Below, piece by piece: positions 15,901-23,055 of a DNA stretch of 49,424 bases. Source of the stretch: Actinomycetota bacterium (lineage in GTDB: Bacteria > Actinomycetota > Acidimicrobiia > Acidimicrobiales > Ilumatobacteraceae); the NCBI GenBank assembly GCA_027731085.1, contig JAQCDG010000003.1, positions 1 to 49,424 on the forward strand, written 5' to 3'. The translations under genes were made by a program, and so were the position numbers. The notes under the pieces are model-generated. The model made no database searches. It was not told where the DNA came from and saw only the letters and a program-made list of their open reading frames with translations. Each line of letters begins with the position of its first letter. Within the stretch, counting starts at the first letter, position 1.

Positions 15901-17556
15901 GTGGCCGAATTTGCCGAACTTCGCGTTGGACTTGCCCAAATCAACCCCGTAGTCGGTTCTTTGCGTGAAAACGCGACCAAGATTTTGGACAACTACAAAC
16001 AGGCCGTGAAGGCTGGCTGTGATGTGGTTGCGTTTCCTGAACTATCTATCACTGGTTATCCACCTGAAGATTTAGTTCTGAAGCAGGGCTTTGTCGCCGA
16101 AAACAGAAAAGTTCTCGACGAAATCTTGAAGTCAATCGGCGACACTTTTGCGGTTATCGGCTTTGTTGATCAAGACAAAGACTCGGATGAGATTTACAAC
16201 GCCGCAGCAATTTGTCAAAACCAAAAAATAGTTGGCGTGTATCGCAAGCATTTGTTGCCGAACTACAACGTCTTTGATGAACAGCGATATTTCACACCGG
16301 GTGTACATAATCCGCTATTTACGATCAAGGGTGCGTGCGTCGGCGTGACGATTTGTGAAGACATTTGGGATGCGCAAGGGCCCGTCTCGGTTCAGGCCTC
16401 GTTGGGCGCCGTATTGAATCTGAACATCAACGGCTCGCCGTTTCATGCAGGCAAAATTGGTGCGCGACGCGAAATGTTGAGTTCGCGTGCACGCGACAGC
16501 GAGTGTGTTGTTGCCTATGTCAACCAAGTTGGTGGACAAGACGAACTTGTGTTTGACGGTGGCTCGATGATCTTGGCTGCCGACGGCACAATCGTGGCCA
16601 GTGCGGCGCAGTTTGTCGAAGAGTTGTTGATCTGTGATTTGGTATTGCCCAGGTCAAAGTCAGTTGCTGCGCCTCAACAATCGCGTGGTCAAATTGCTGA
16701 GCCACTTGACGAAGATGCGCAGATTTTTGCAGCACTTGTGTTGGGTACACGCGATTATGTACAAAAAAATGGATTCAAAGATGTCGTGATCGGTCTTTCT
16801 GGTGGCATTGACTCGGCATTGGCGGCTGCAGTTGCGACGCAGGCACTTGGTTCAGAACATGTGCACGGCGTGGCGATGCCTTCTCGTTATTCTTCGCCAG
16901 GTTCGTTAACCGACGCCAAACTTTTGGCAAGCAATTTAGGCGTCGACATTCAGACAATTTCTATTGAGCCAGCGTTTAGTGCTTATCTCGAAGCGCTGGC
17001 ACCGAGTTTTGCTGGCCGTCGCGCAGATTTAACCGAAGAAAACTTGCAGAGCCGAGTTCGCGGCACCACATTGATGGCGCTTTCAAACAAATTTGGTTGG
17101 ATGGTCTTGACCACCGGCAACAAGAGCGAAATTGCAGTCGGGTATTTCACCTTGTACGGCGACTCGGTCGGTGGTTATGCGGTGATTAAAGATTTGTTCA
17201 AGACGAAGGTCTATGAGATCTGCACATATTTCAACCAGCAAAGTGGTCGAGATCTGATACCCAATTCGATAGTCAACAAAGCACCTTCGGCAGAGTTGCG
17301 ACCAGACCAACGAGACGATCAGAGTTTGCCGCCCTATGAAGTTTTAGATCCAATTCTTGAGATGTATGTCGAAGATGACTTGACGGCTCAGCAAATTATC
17401 GAACTCGGTTATGAATCTGAGTTGGTAAAACGCATCGCACGACTAGTTGACATGAACGAATACAAGCGCCGTCAGGGTGCGCCGGGTGTGCGAATCAGCA
17501 CAAAAGCATTCGGCAAAGATCGTCGACTACCGATCACCAATAAATTTTCTGGCTAA
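15901..17556 (+). CDS. nadE: glutamine-dependent NAD+ synthetase
   Basis: Amidates nicotinate adenine dinucleotide to NAD+ using glutamine nitrogen. The 551-aa chain has an N-terminal nitrilase-type glutaminase domain (about 1-245) with the Glu in FPELSITGYPPEDL, Lys in YRKHLLPNY and nucleophile Cys in TICEDIWD. The C-terminal synthetase domain (about 270-545) has the ATP-pyrophosphatase loop GLSGGIDSALAAA, TTGNKSEIAVGY, and DQRDDQSLPPYE. All catalytic residues are present. It uses a GTG start without a Shine-Dalgarno. It is divergent from glnII, a glutamine-producing gene, across 132 bases, so the two may share control. Confidence 0.95.
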   Translation: MAEFAELRVGLAQINPVVGSLRENATKILDNYKQAVKAGCDVVAFPELSITGYPPEDLVLKQGFVAENRKVLDEILKSIGDTFAVIGFVDQDKDSDEIYNAAAICQNQKIVGVYRKHLLPNYNVFDEQRYFTPGVHNPLFTIKGACVGVTICEDIWDAQGPVSVQASLGAVLNLNINGSPFHAGKIGARREMLSSRARDSECVVAYVNQVGGQDELVFDGGSMILAADGTIVASAAQFVEELLICDLVLPRSKSVAAPQQSRGQIAEPLDEDAQIFAALVLGTRDYVQKNGFKDVVIGLSGGIDSALAAAVATQALGSEHVHGVAMPSRYSSPGSLTDAKLLASNLGVDIQTISIEPAFSAYLEALAPSFAGRRADLTEENLQSRVRGTTLMALSNKFGWMVLTTGNKSEIAVGYFTLYGDSVGGYAVIKDLFKTKVYEICTYFNQQSGRDLIPNSIVNKAPSAELRPDQRDDQSLPPYEVLDPILEMYVEDDLTAQQIIELGYESELVKRIARLVDMNEYKRRQGAPGVRISTKAFGKDRRLPITNKFSG

Positions 17557-17576
17557 AAAACTAGTTTCGTCTAGTT
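17555..17576 (-). terminator. candidate terminator for the MFS gene
   Basis: On the minus strand AACTAG, a six-base loop and CTAGTT form a perfect 6-bp stem followed by a short T-run (the A-run at 17555-17560). It lies between convergent nadE and the MFS gene and overlaps the MFS stop codon. The stem is AT-rich, so strength is uncertain. Confidence 0.35.
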
Positions 17577-18767
17577 GTGAACCAGTCCGCCGCGTCGGTG
17601 GTACGAATACATCAACAGCGTCGCAACGCCGGCGCTAGCAGCGCCGATTAGTGACGGCAGGGCGATGCCGTTGCTTGATTCGTAGGCGCGTGTAGCAACA
17701 AGGCTCATCACGCTGCGACCAAGTGTGCCTGCGCCAATGACAAGACCGAGGCCGCTGCCAGGTCGTTTCGGCACAAGATGTGTCGCGAGTGGCAACATGC
17801 TGACTACCGCGAATTCGAAACCCAAAATATAAATGAGTAGCGCAACTAAGCCAAGCACGAGATTGTTTGACACGAACCAAAGCGCGAGCCCGCCTGGCAC
17901 CATGATCAAACATCCGATGGCGATACTTTTTTCTTTACCCCAGGCATCTGTCTTGCTGGCGCTGGTGATTGACGCGTAGAGCTCGACAACACCAAAACTA
18001 AAACCGACGGCGGCGATGCCGATCGCACCGAAACCGAACTCGTCGTCGAGCCAGGCGCCAAAAGTTATGAAGATGCACTGACTTGCGCACATCGTGGCAA
18101 ACATCGTCGCCACAACTAGCCAACCGCGACCGCTCAATCGCACGCCATCATCGGCGACCCGTGAAGAAACTTCATGCGCTTCTGCCTTGATTCGCGACGC
18201 AATGAATAACAGCGAAATTACCGTGCCGAAAACGCCGGTGATGAACCCCGCGCGCCAACTGCTGAGCGCGGTGATTACTCCCATTAGCGAAACACCGAGC
18301 AGTAGACCTAGCGCCCATGAAATTTCGGTGATGCCGATGTAGCGACCGCGCTTTTCGTAAGGCACATGATCCGAGATCCAACCGGACATGCCGAGATCGA
18401 AGAAATTTTTCGTGATGCTGATCAGAGTCACACCAAAAGTGAAGACATAAATATTTGGCGATACTCCGGCGAGAAGCGCGCCAAGCCCAATGCCGATGAG
18501 ACCCGCGACCATTGCAGTTCGCCGCGACAAATAGTCGACGAATCTGCCGATGAACGGTGAGAGCAGACCCGAAAGTTCTGAGATCGTTAGTGCGATGCCG
18601 ATTTCAGAAAGCGAGATGTCAAAACCCTTGGCGATGATCGCCACAAATGGCGGGGTGAAGCGGTAGCACGCATTGGTGGTTAGTCGCGCGCCGGTGAGAA
18701 GTGTGATGTTTTTCTTGACGAGCGCCGAGAACGAATCATCAAGCCAGCGACTGAGCACGAGGCTCAA
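17571..18767 (-). CDS. major facilitator superfamily transporter
   Basis: Inner-membrane transporter of 398 aa with about twelve hydrophobic helices in two halves. The first cytoplasmic loop has an MFS-like signature (GRFVDYLSRRTAMVAG). A second half begins near VRLSGRGWLVVATMFA. Nothing in the sequence shows the substrate; drug or metabolite efflux is the generic guess. The start taken is TTG at 18767, but a GTG at 18760 three codons further in is equally possible, because neither has a clear ribosome binding site. It follows the histidine phosphatase gene by 15 bases on the same strand. Confidence 0.75.
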   Translation of the reverse strand: MSLVLSRWLDDSFSALVKKNITLLTGARLTTNACYRFTPPFVAIIAKGFDISLSEIGIALTISELSGLLSPFIGRFVDYLSRRTAMVAGLIGIGLGALLAGVSPNIYVFTFGVTLISITKNFFDLGMSGWISDHVPYEKRGRYIGITEISWALGLLLGVSLMGVITALSSWRAGFITGVFGTVISLLFIASRIKAEAHEVSSRVADDGVRLSGRGWLVVATMFATMCASQCIFITFGAWLDDEFGFGAIGIAAVGFSFGVVELYASITSASKTDAWGKEKSIAIGCLIMVPGGLALWFVSNNLVLGLVALLIYILGFEFAVVSMLPLATHLVPKRPGSGLGLVIGAGTLGRSVMSLVATRAYESSNGIALPSLIGAASAGVATLLMYSYHRRGGLVHN

Positions 18768-18782
18768 CGCTACAACTATTTG

Positions 18783-19400
18783 TTACAGCGATTCGCTCGA
18801 GTTGAGTTCACCGATAACGGCAACGATGCGACCCGCGCGCAGTGTATTTTTGCCGTCGACTTCGAACCAACTGCCGCCGAGGTTTCCAAGACGATTATCT
18901 GAAACTTTTAGTTCACGGCGAAGTGTTCGAATCACACCACTATGGCTGATGACGAGTGCCTGACCGCCACGACATTTGTTGGCGATGTCGATTAGTGCGT
19001 CAGTCATGCGCTGCACGACGCTGATATTTGGCTCAAAGTCGTCGGGTTGACGGCGAGAGTCTAAAAACCCCGGCCAGCCAGTCTCGATCTCTGCATTCGT
19101 CAAGCCTTGCCACGGACCAATATGTGATTCTTTGAGTCGGTCATCAATATGTAAGTCGACGATGCGCTTGTGCTCGGCGATTATCTCGGCAGTGCGAAGT
19201 GCTCGTTGCAACGAACTTGTCGCGATCAAATCAAAAGAACCGAGTTTGAGTGCCGCCTGTTGGGCTTGTTTAATGCCTTCGGGTGTGAGTGCGATGTCGG
19301 CCTGACCTTGCCATCGACCCTGGACGTTCCATTCTGACTGTCCGTGACGAAGCACCAACAAGCGAGTAGTCAATTTCGTGGTCTGAACTGAATTGGACAC
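18783..19400 (-). CDS. histidine phosphatase (phosphoglycerate mutase-like)
   Basis: Phosphohydrolase or mutase of the histidine phosphatase superfamily, 205 aa. The catalytic motif LRHGQSEWN begins at about residue 17; the acid-site region is KESHIGPWQGL and the second catalytic His lies in LVISHSGVIRTL. The enzyme is smaller than true cofactor-dependent phosphoglycerate mutase (about 250 aa), so a broad phosphatase is more likely than the glycolytic mutase. The GTG start at 19400 has TACCCT seven bases upstream. It is divergent from the MoaD-like gene across only 35 bases. Confidence 0.82.
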   Translation of the reverse strand: MSNSVQTTKLTTRLLVLRHGQSEWNVQGRWQGQADIALTPEGIKQAQQAALKLGSFDLIATSSLQRALRTAEIIAEHKRIVDLHIDDRLKESHIGPWQGLTNAEIETGWPGFLDSRRQPDDFEPNISVVQRMTDALIDIANKCRGGQALVISHSGVIRTLRRELKVSDNRLGNLGGSWFEVDGKNTLRAGRIVAVIGELNSSESL

Positions 19401-19407
19401 TCATCGC

Positions 19408-19429
19408 AGGGTAGTGGCTTGGGTAACCT
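19408..19429. promoter_or_regulatory. back-to-back -10 elements for the phosphatase and the MoaD-like gene
   Basis: On the minus strand TACCCT (19413-19408) precedes the phosphatase GTG by seven bases. On the plus strand TAACCT (19424-19429) precedes the MoaD-like ATG by six bases. Neither gene has a ribosome binding site, so both messages are probably leaderless. Confidence 0.45.
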
Positions 19430-19435
19430 GACTGC

Positions 19436-19708
19436 ATGGCGCGCGTGAGACTTTTTGCCTCGGCTCGACAAGCCGCGGGTACTGCGAGTGTTGAAATCGC
19501 TGGGCGAACCGTAGATGAAGTGTTGCAAGTAGCCGCCGAGAAATTCGGCGCAGAATTTGTTGCCGTGTTGAAGACCTGTCGTGTTTGGCTGAACGGCGAA
19601 GAAGCAATTGGAACTACAGCCGTGGGCGATGCCGACGAGGTGGCGATTTTGCCACCGGTCTCGGGTGGTTGTGCGGGCCTTTTAGCGATTGAAATTGAAA
19701 CTAAATGA
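19436..19708 (+). CDS. MoaD/ThiS-type ubiquitin-like sulfur carrier with C-terminal extension
   Basis: Small beta-grasp protein of 90 aa. Typical MoaD features are MARVRLFASARQAAG at the start, the GRTVDEVLQ segment, VWLNGE and ADEVAILPPVSGG. In standard MoaD, ThiS and CysO the chain ends with that Gly-Gly, which is adenylated and then thiocarboxylated. Here twelve more residues (CAGLLAIEIETK) follow Gly78, so the mature carrier would need trimming. Sulfur transfer for molybdopterin or cysteine synthesis is the likely role. The stop codon overlaps the start of the RsiG-like gene (ATGA), so the two are probably translationally coupled. Confidence 0.75.
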   Translation: MARVRLFASARQAAGTASVEIAGRTVDEVLQVAAEKFGAEFVAVLKTCRVWLNGEEAIGTTAVGDADEVAILPPVSGGCAGLLAIEIETK

Positions 19709-20199
19709 AAGACGTAGTCGATCCGAGCGCGATGACGACCGCTGAGTTGCGCAGTGCTCGCGCGGCCTTGCAGATGCAAGAAGATGTGATTTCGTTTGTT
19801 CGCCGTATGGCGCAAGGACGTTGCGACTTGGCACGAGATGAGCAGCGCCGTCGCACCGATGGCACACCTGCATCAGGCATCAGTGTTTCGGATATCGCCA
19901 ATGTGTTCGGACAAGAAGGCGGTGGTGGTTCGTCGCGGCCGCCGCGCGAAACAAATATTTCTGCTGATCACGAATTGGTCGTTGAACTCGAAAAACTTTG
20001 TGAGCGCGTTGGTTTTGGTGAGGTGCGCACGCTTGCTGACGATGCGCTTGAGACAGCCATCGCCGAAATCGAGAAGTTCGAACTTGCGCGTTCGGCAGAG
20101 CGCAAAAATTTGTTTGCCAAAATTGATGCGCTGACAACTGAATTAGTCAAGCGATACAAAGATGGCGGCGCCAATGTCGATTCGCTACTAACTGACTAG
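19705..20199 (+). CDS. rsiG: RsiG/AmfC-like c-di-GMP-binding anti-sigma factor
   Basis: Predicted helical protein of 164 aa. RsiG of Streptomyces holds the sigma factor WhiG inactive when it binds c-di-GMP through E-x3-S-x2-R-x3-Q-x3-D motifs. An exact copy of that motif is present here at E26, S30, R33, Q37 and D41. A second copy at E126, S130, R133, F137 and D141 fits except that Gln is replaced by Phe. The C-terminal ELVKRYKDGGANVDSLL block also resembles RsiG/AmfC proteins. The linker (about residues 50-90) is Gly- and Ser-rich. No WhiG-like sigma gene is in the window. It overlaps the MoaD-like gene by four bases. Confidence 0.75.
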   Translation: MKDVVDPSAMTTAELRSARAALQMQEDVISFVRRMAQGRCDLARDEQRRRTDGTPASGISVSDIANVFGQEGGGGSSRPPRETNISADHELVVELEKLCERVGFGEVRTLADDALETAIAEIEKFELARSAERKNLFAKIDALTTELVKRYKDGGANVDSLLTD

Positions 20200-20200
20200 T

Positions 20201-20238
20201 AACTAGTCAAAATAACTGGTCAAAATAACTGGTCAAAC
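20201..20238 (+). repeat. three tandem 13-bp repeats upstream of mshA
   Basis: The unit AACTGGTCAAAAT occurs three times head to tail: 20201-20213 (with A for the first G), 20214-20226 (exact) and 20227-20238 (12 bases, ending AAC). It starts one base after the RsiG stop codon and ends 50 bases before mshA. It may be a multimeric operator or a slippage product. The unit is not a known motif to me. Confidence 0.8.
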
Positions 20239-20288
20239 ACTCTCCGGTAGAGGTAAAACCCGACTAGAGCGATAGGTTTTATAGACAA

Positions 20289-21500
20289 ATGCAGCGCGTT
20301 GCGGTCATTTCAATGCACACTTCACCCCTGGCACAGCCTGGTGTCGGTGATGGCGGTGGCATGAACGTTTATGTTCGTGAACTCGTTTCGGCGATGGCTC
20401 AAAAAGATGTGCAGTGCACCACATATACGCGGGCGTGGCGTGAAGGTTTGCCCAGAGTCGTCGAAGTCGAACCGAATCACAAGATCGTGCACATCGAAGC
20501 CGGTCGATTTGATCTTTCAAAAGACGAACTACTTGATTTCGTTGATTTGTTTACACAGTTAGTTGCCGACGACATTGAATTGTCTGGTGGAGCCGATGTG
20601 TTGCACGCGAATTATTGGTTGTCGGGTCTTGTTGGTCATCGACTCAAGCACCAACTTAATTTGCCGTTGGTGACGACATTTCATACATTGGCTCGCGTCA
20701 AATCACTTGGTGGTGACACAGAGTCTGTTGTTCGTGAGCGAGCAGAACTTGAGATCATCGGTTGCGCCGATGCAATTTGTGTGAGTTGCCCCGAAGAGTT
20801 GAGTCAATTTCGTGCGCTTTACGGTCAGTCGCCAGGTGTCGTGACCGTTGCGTCGCCCGGTGTGGCAACTGCATTCTTTTCACCGGGTGATCGCCAAGGC
20901 GCACGACGCGCACTCGGCTGGGGAAACAAACCGTTGATGTTGTTCGTTGGCCGCATTCAGCCGCTCAAAGGCGTCGATGTCGCAGTTAAAGCACTAGCAA
21001 AACTTGAGAACAAGGACGCCGAATTGATGATCGTCGGTGGCGCCAGTGGTTCTTTTGGTTCAAGTGAGTCGGCGCATGTTCGCAAACTCATTTGTGATTT
21101 GCAACTCACTGGTCGAGTACATTTCGTCGAGCCTCAGCCACACCATTTGCTTTCAACTTATTATCGTGCCGCCGATGTCGTGTTGGTACCGTCGCGAAGC
21201 GAAAGTTTTGGCCTCGTTGCGCTAGAAGCGGCAGCCTGCGGCGTGCCGGTTGTTGCTAGCGCAGTTGGTGGGTTGCTCAATTTGGTCGAGCATCAGCAAA
21301 CAGGTTTCTTGGTGAAAGATCGCAACCCAGATGAGTTCGCGAAATATGTCGACCAGTTGCTGGCAGATCCGCTGTTGGGTTTGACGATCGGCAACCGCGC
21401 AGCACAGCGCGCCAAAGATTATTCGTGGTCGGCAACCGCAGAGAGCGTGACTGGTGTTTATCAGGCGCTGCTTGCTGGGCAACTCGTCACTTGCCTATAA
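20289..21500 (+). CDS. mshA: D-inositol-3-phosphate glycosyltransferase (mycothiol synthesis)
   Basis: GT4 glycosyltransferase that joins GlcNAc from UDP-GlcNAc to inositol 3-phosphate, the first step of mycothiol biosynthesis. The 403 aa show the family N-terminus RVAVISMHTSPLAQPGVGDGGG, MNVYVREL, the inositol-phosphate-site region TTYTRAW, and the donor-site motifs FVGRIQPLKG and PSRSESFGLVALEAAACG with the E-x7-E pair. The N-terminus is complete from the ATG. There is no good ribosome binding site near it. In mycobacteria mshA is also followed by a YbjN-like gene, matching the order here. Confidence 0.94.
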   Translation: MQRVAVISMHTSPLAQPGVGDGGGMNVYVRELVSAMAQKDVQCTTYTRAWREGLPRVVEVEPNHKIVHIEAGRFDLSKDELLDFVDLFTQLVADDIELSGGADVLHANYWLSGLVGHRLKHQLNLPLVTTFHTLARVKSLGGDTESVVRERAELEIIGCADAICVSCPEELSQFRALYGQSPGVVTVASPGVATAFFSPGDRQGARRALGWGNKPLMLFVGRIQPLKGVDVAVKALAKLENKDAELMIVGGASGSFGSSESAHVRKLICDLQLTGRVHFVEPQPHHLLSTYYRAADVVLVPSRSESFGLVALEAAACGVPVVASAVGGLLNLVEHQQTGFLVKDRNPDEFAKYVDQLLADPLLGLTIGNRAAQRAKDYSWSATAESVTGVYQALLAGQLVTCL

Positions 21501-21504
21501 AACC

Positions 21505-21996
21505 GTGAGCGATCTTTTCGACGACGCAGCGTTGGCGCGAATCGAGCGACAAATTGATGAATGGTTGGGTCGGGCGAGAACGAATCACGCAAATATTTTG
21601 GCTGTCGACCGATCAGAAGAAGACGAGTTTCGTTGGTATGTGCGCATGGCCGGCGAAGAAAAAGATTTCACCACGATTTGGTTCACACTCGGACAGCGCA
21701 CATTGCGTTACGAAACTTATGTGATGCCGGCACCCGAGCAGAACGCCGAGTTGCTTTACGAAACAGTTCTGCGACGAAACGAAAAACTGGTGGGCGCGCA
21801 CTTTTCGATCGGTCTGGAAGATGCGATCTACCTGCGCGGCGAAATTGGGTTGTCGGCATTGAATGAAGTCGAACTAGATCGAATAATCGGCACGCTCTAT
21901 GCAGCCGTTGAGCAGTTGTTTTGGCCGCTTTTAGAAATTGGTTATGCCAAAGCTGCGACTCTGCGCACACAACGAAATAGCACTCGAACTGCATAG
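21505..21996 (+). CDS. YbjN-domain protein
   Basis: Protein of 163 aa from a GTG four bases after mshA. It has the alpha/beta pattern of YbjN or type III secretion chaperone-like proteins (TTIWFTLGQRTLRYETYVMPAPEQNAELLYE and LVGAHFSIGLEDAIYLRGEIGL). A homologous gene directly follows mshA in mycobacteria and other actinobacteria. Its molecular function is unknown; a chaperone-like or accessory role has been suggested for the fold. A longer reading that overlaps mshA is rejected because it has no ribosome binding site and duplicates mshA coding sequence. Confidence 0.75.
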   Translation: MSDLFDDAALARIERQIDEWLGRARTNHANILAVDRSEEDEFRWYVRMAGEEKDFTTIWFTLGQRTLRYETYVMPAPEQNAELLYETVLRRNEKLVGAHFSIGLEDAIYLRGEIGLSALNEVELDRIIGTLYAAVEQLFWPLLEIGYAKAATLRTQRNSTRTA

Positions 21997-22059
21997 CGTT
22001 CGGGGAAGTCGTTGGGTGGTTCGAGTGCGCCTAACTAGCCTGAACGGCGTGGTGAAAAT

Positions 22060-22860
22060 ATGAACAAACTGAGTCGACCAGTTTTGGGCATTATCGGTGG
22101 CGGCAACATGGGCTCGGCTCTTGTGCGAGGTTTGCTCGCTGGTGATTTTTCTGCTGAACAGATTCTGATCGTCGAGAAAGACAATTCTCGAATTGCCGAA
22201 CTTAGGCGCGAGTTCGCCAATGTTGAAGTTGCTTCAAAATTGGCGAGGTGCGATTCGGTTGTGTTGGCGGTTAAACCGACCGATGTTGTCGAAGTGTGCG
22301 GCAATCTGGTTGATGCGGGTGTTCGACAGGTGTTGTCGATCGCTGCTGGTGTGAAGATTGCGACGATTGAAAATGCAACATCTGGCAAAGTTGCCGTTAT
22401 TCGTGCAATGCCGAACACGCCAGCATTAATCGGTCAGGGCGCTTCGGCGATGGCTAGAAGCGCAAGTTGCAGCGATGAAAATATCGCGTGGGCAAAACAA
22501 ATTTTGCTCGGCGTCGGCACTGTTGTCGAAGTAACAGAAGATTTGATCGACGCAGTCACCGGACTCTCTGGTAGTGGGCCTGCTTACATATTTTTGTTGG
22601 CAGAAGCATTGATTGCTGCAGGTGTGCAACAAGGTTTGTCAGAACAAGTTTCTGGCGAACTCGTTCGTCAATTGTTGGTCGGCTCTTCGTTGTTGCTCGC
22701 CGAAAGTTCTGAGACGCCAGCCCAGTTGAGAAAAAAAGTAACTTCACCCAATGGCACCACGGCGGCAGGAATTGCTGAGTTGGTTAGTAAACAATTCGCC
22801 GAGATTATCGCTAGTGCGGTGGGTGCAGCAACCGCCCGAAGCAAAGAACTAGGAAAATAA
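22060..22860 (+). CDS. proC: pyrroline-5-carboxylate reductase
   Basis: NAD(P)H-dependent last step of proline synthesis. The 266-aa chain begins with the Rossmann motif IIGGGNMGSAL (about residues 9-19), followed by LAVKPTDV, AGVKIATIE, RAMPNTPALIGQGASA and the C-terminal dimerisation block with LIDAVTGLSGSGPAYIFLLAEALIAAGVQQGL and SPNGTTAAGIA. All family blocks are present. A GGTGAAA sequence lies four bases upstream of the ATG, a reasonable ribosome binding site. It follows the YbjN-like gene by 63 bases. Confidence 0.95.
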   Translation: MNKLSRPVLGIIGGGNMGSALVRGLLAGDFSAEQILIVEKDNSRIAELRREFANVEVASKLARCDSVVLAVKPTDVVEVCGNLVDAGVRQVLSIAAGVKIATIENATSGKVAVIRAMPNTPALIGQGASAMARSASCSDENIAWAKQILLGVGTVVEVTEDLIDAVTGLSGSGPAYIFLLAEALIAAGVQQGLSEQVSGELVRQLLVGSSLLLAESSETPAQLRKKVTSPNGTTAAGIAELVSKQFAEIIASAVGAATARSKELGK

Positions 22861-22921
22861 TCTTAGAAATTTCTGCCACAAATTTTGTTTAATATCCCTA
22901 ATTTGTGTCTAAAGTGAGACT

Positions 22922-23055
22922 TGGGAATGTCGCAAGATCACCGGACGGGGTAACCCCCCAACTGGGAGTCGCGCTCGAAAGAGTTGCGCCGTTTGAGCCG
23001 GTGCCGTCGGGGGGTTGGCACCGGCTCTTACGTTTCTCAGTATCGTGAGAAAGCC
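22922..23055 (+). ncRNA. candidate structured 5' leader RNA (possible riboswitch) of the SAM hydrolase gene
   Basis: A 195-base gap separates proC from the next gene, and its second half can fold strongly. GAGCCGGTGCC (22995-23005) and GGCACCGGCTC (23017-23027) form a perfect 11-bp hairpin. Its loop contains GGGGGGTT (23009-23016), complementary over eight bases to AACCCCCC (22952-22959), allowing a pseudoknot. The same C-run could instead pair with GGGG at 22947-22950. A GCGC stem capped by CTC-GAAA-GAG sits between (22971-22989). A last 7-bp hairpin, TTTCTCA/TGAGAAA (23033-23052), covers the ribosome binding site. I could not match it to any SAM, SAH or other riboswitch class I know. Confidence 0.55.

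Noticed and set aside
20220-20288. Iteron-type replication origin at the 13-bp repeats
   Set aside because: Only three copies, no DnaA boxes, no AT-rich melting region and no replication gene nearby.
22936-23030. 6C RNA (actinobacterial small RNA with C-rich loops) as explanation of the SAM-hydrolase leader
   Set aside because: On the plus strand the hairpin loop is G-rich, not C-rich. On the minus strand only one stem-loop has six C residues; two are required.
22995-23035. Intrinsic terminator at the 11-bp hairpin after proC
   Set aside because: The stem is strong, but the following bases are TTACGTTTCTC, not a T-run, and the loop has a long-range complement. A simple terminator explains less than a structured leader does.
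22984-23055. Upstream TTG start for the SAM hydrolase
   Set aside because: It would put 24 basic, low-complexity residues ahead of the conserved N-terminus and lies inside the stable hairpins of the leader.
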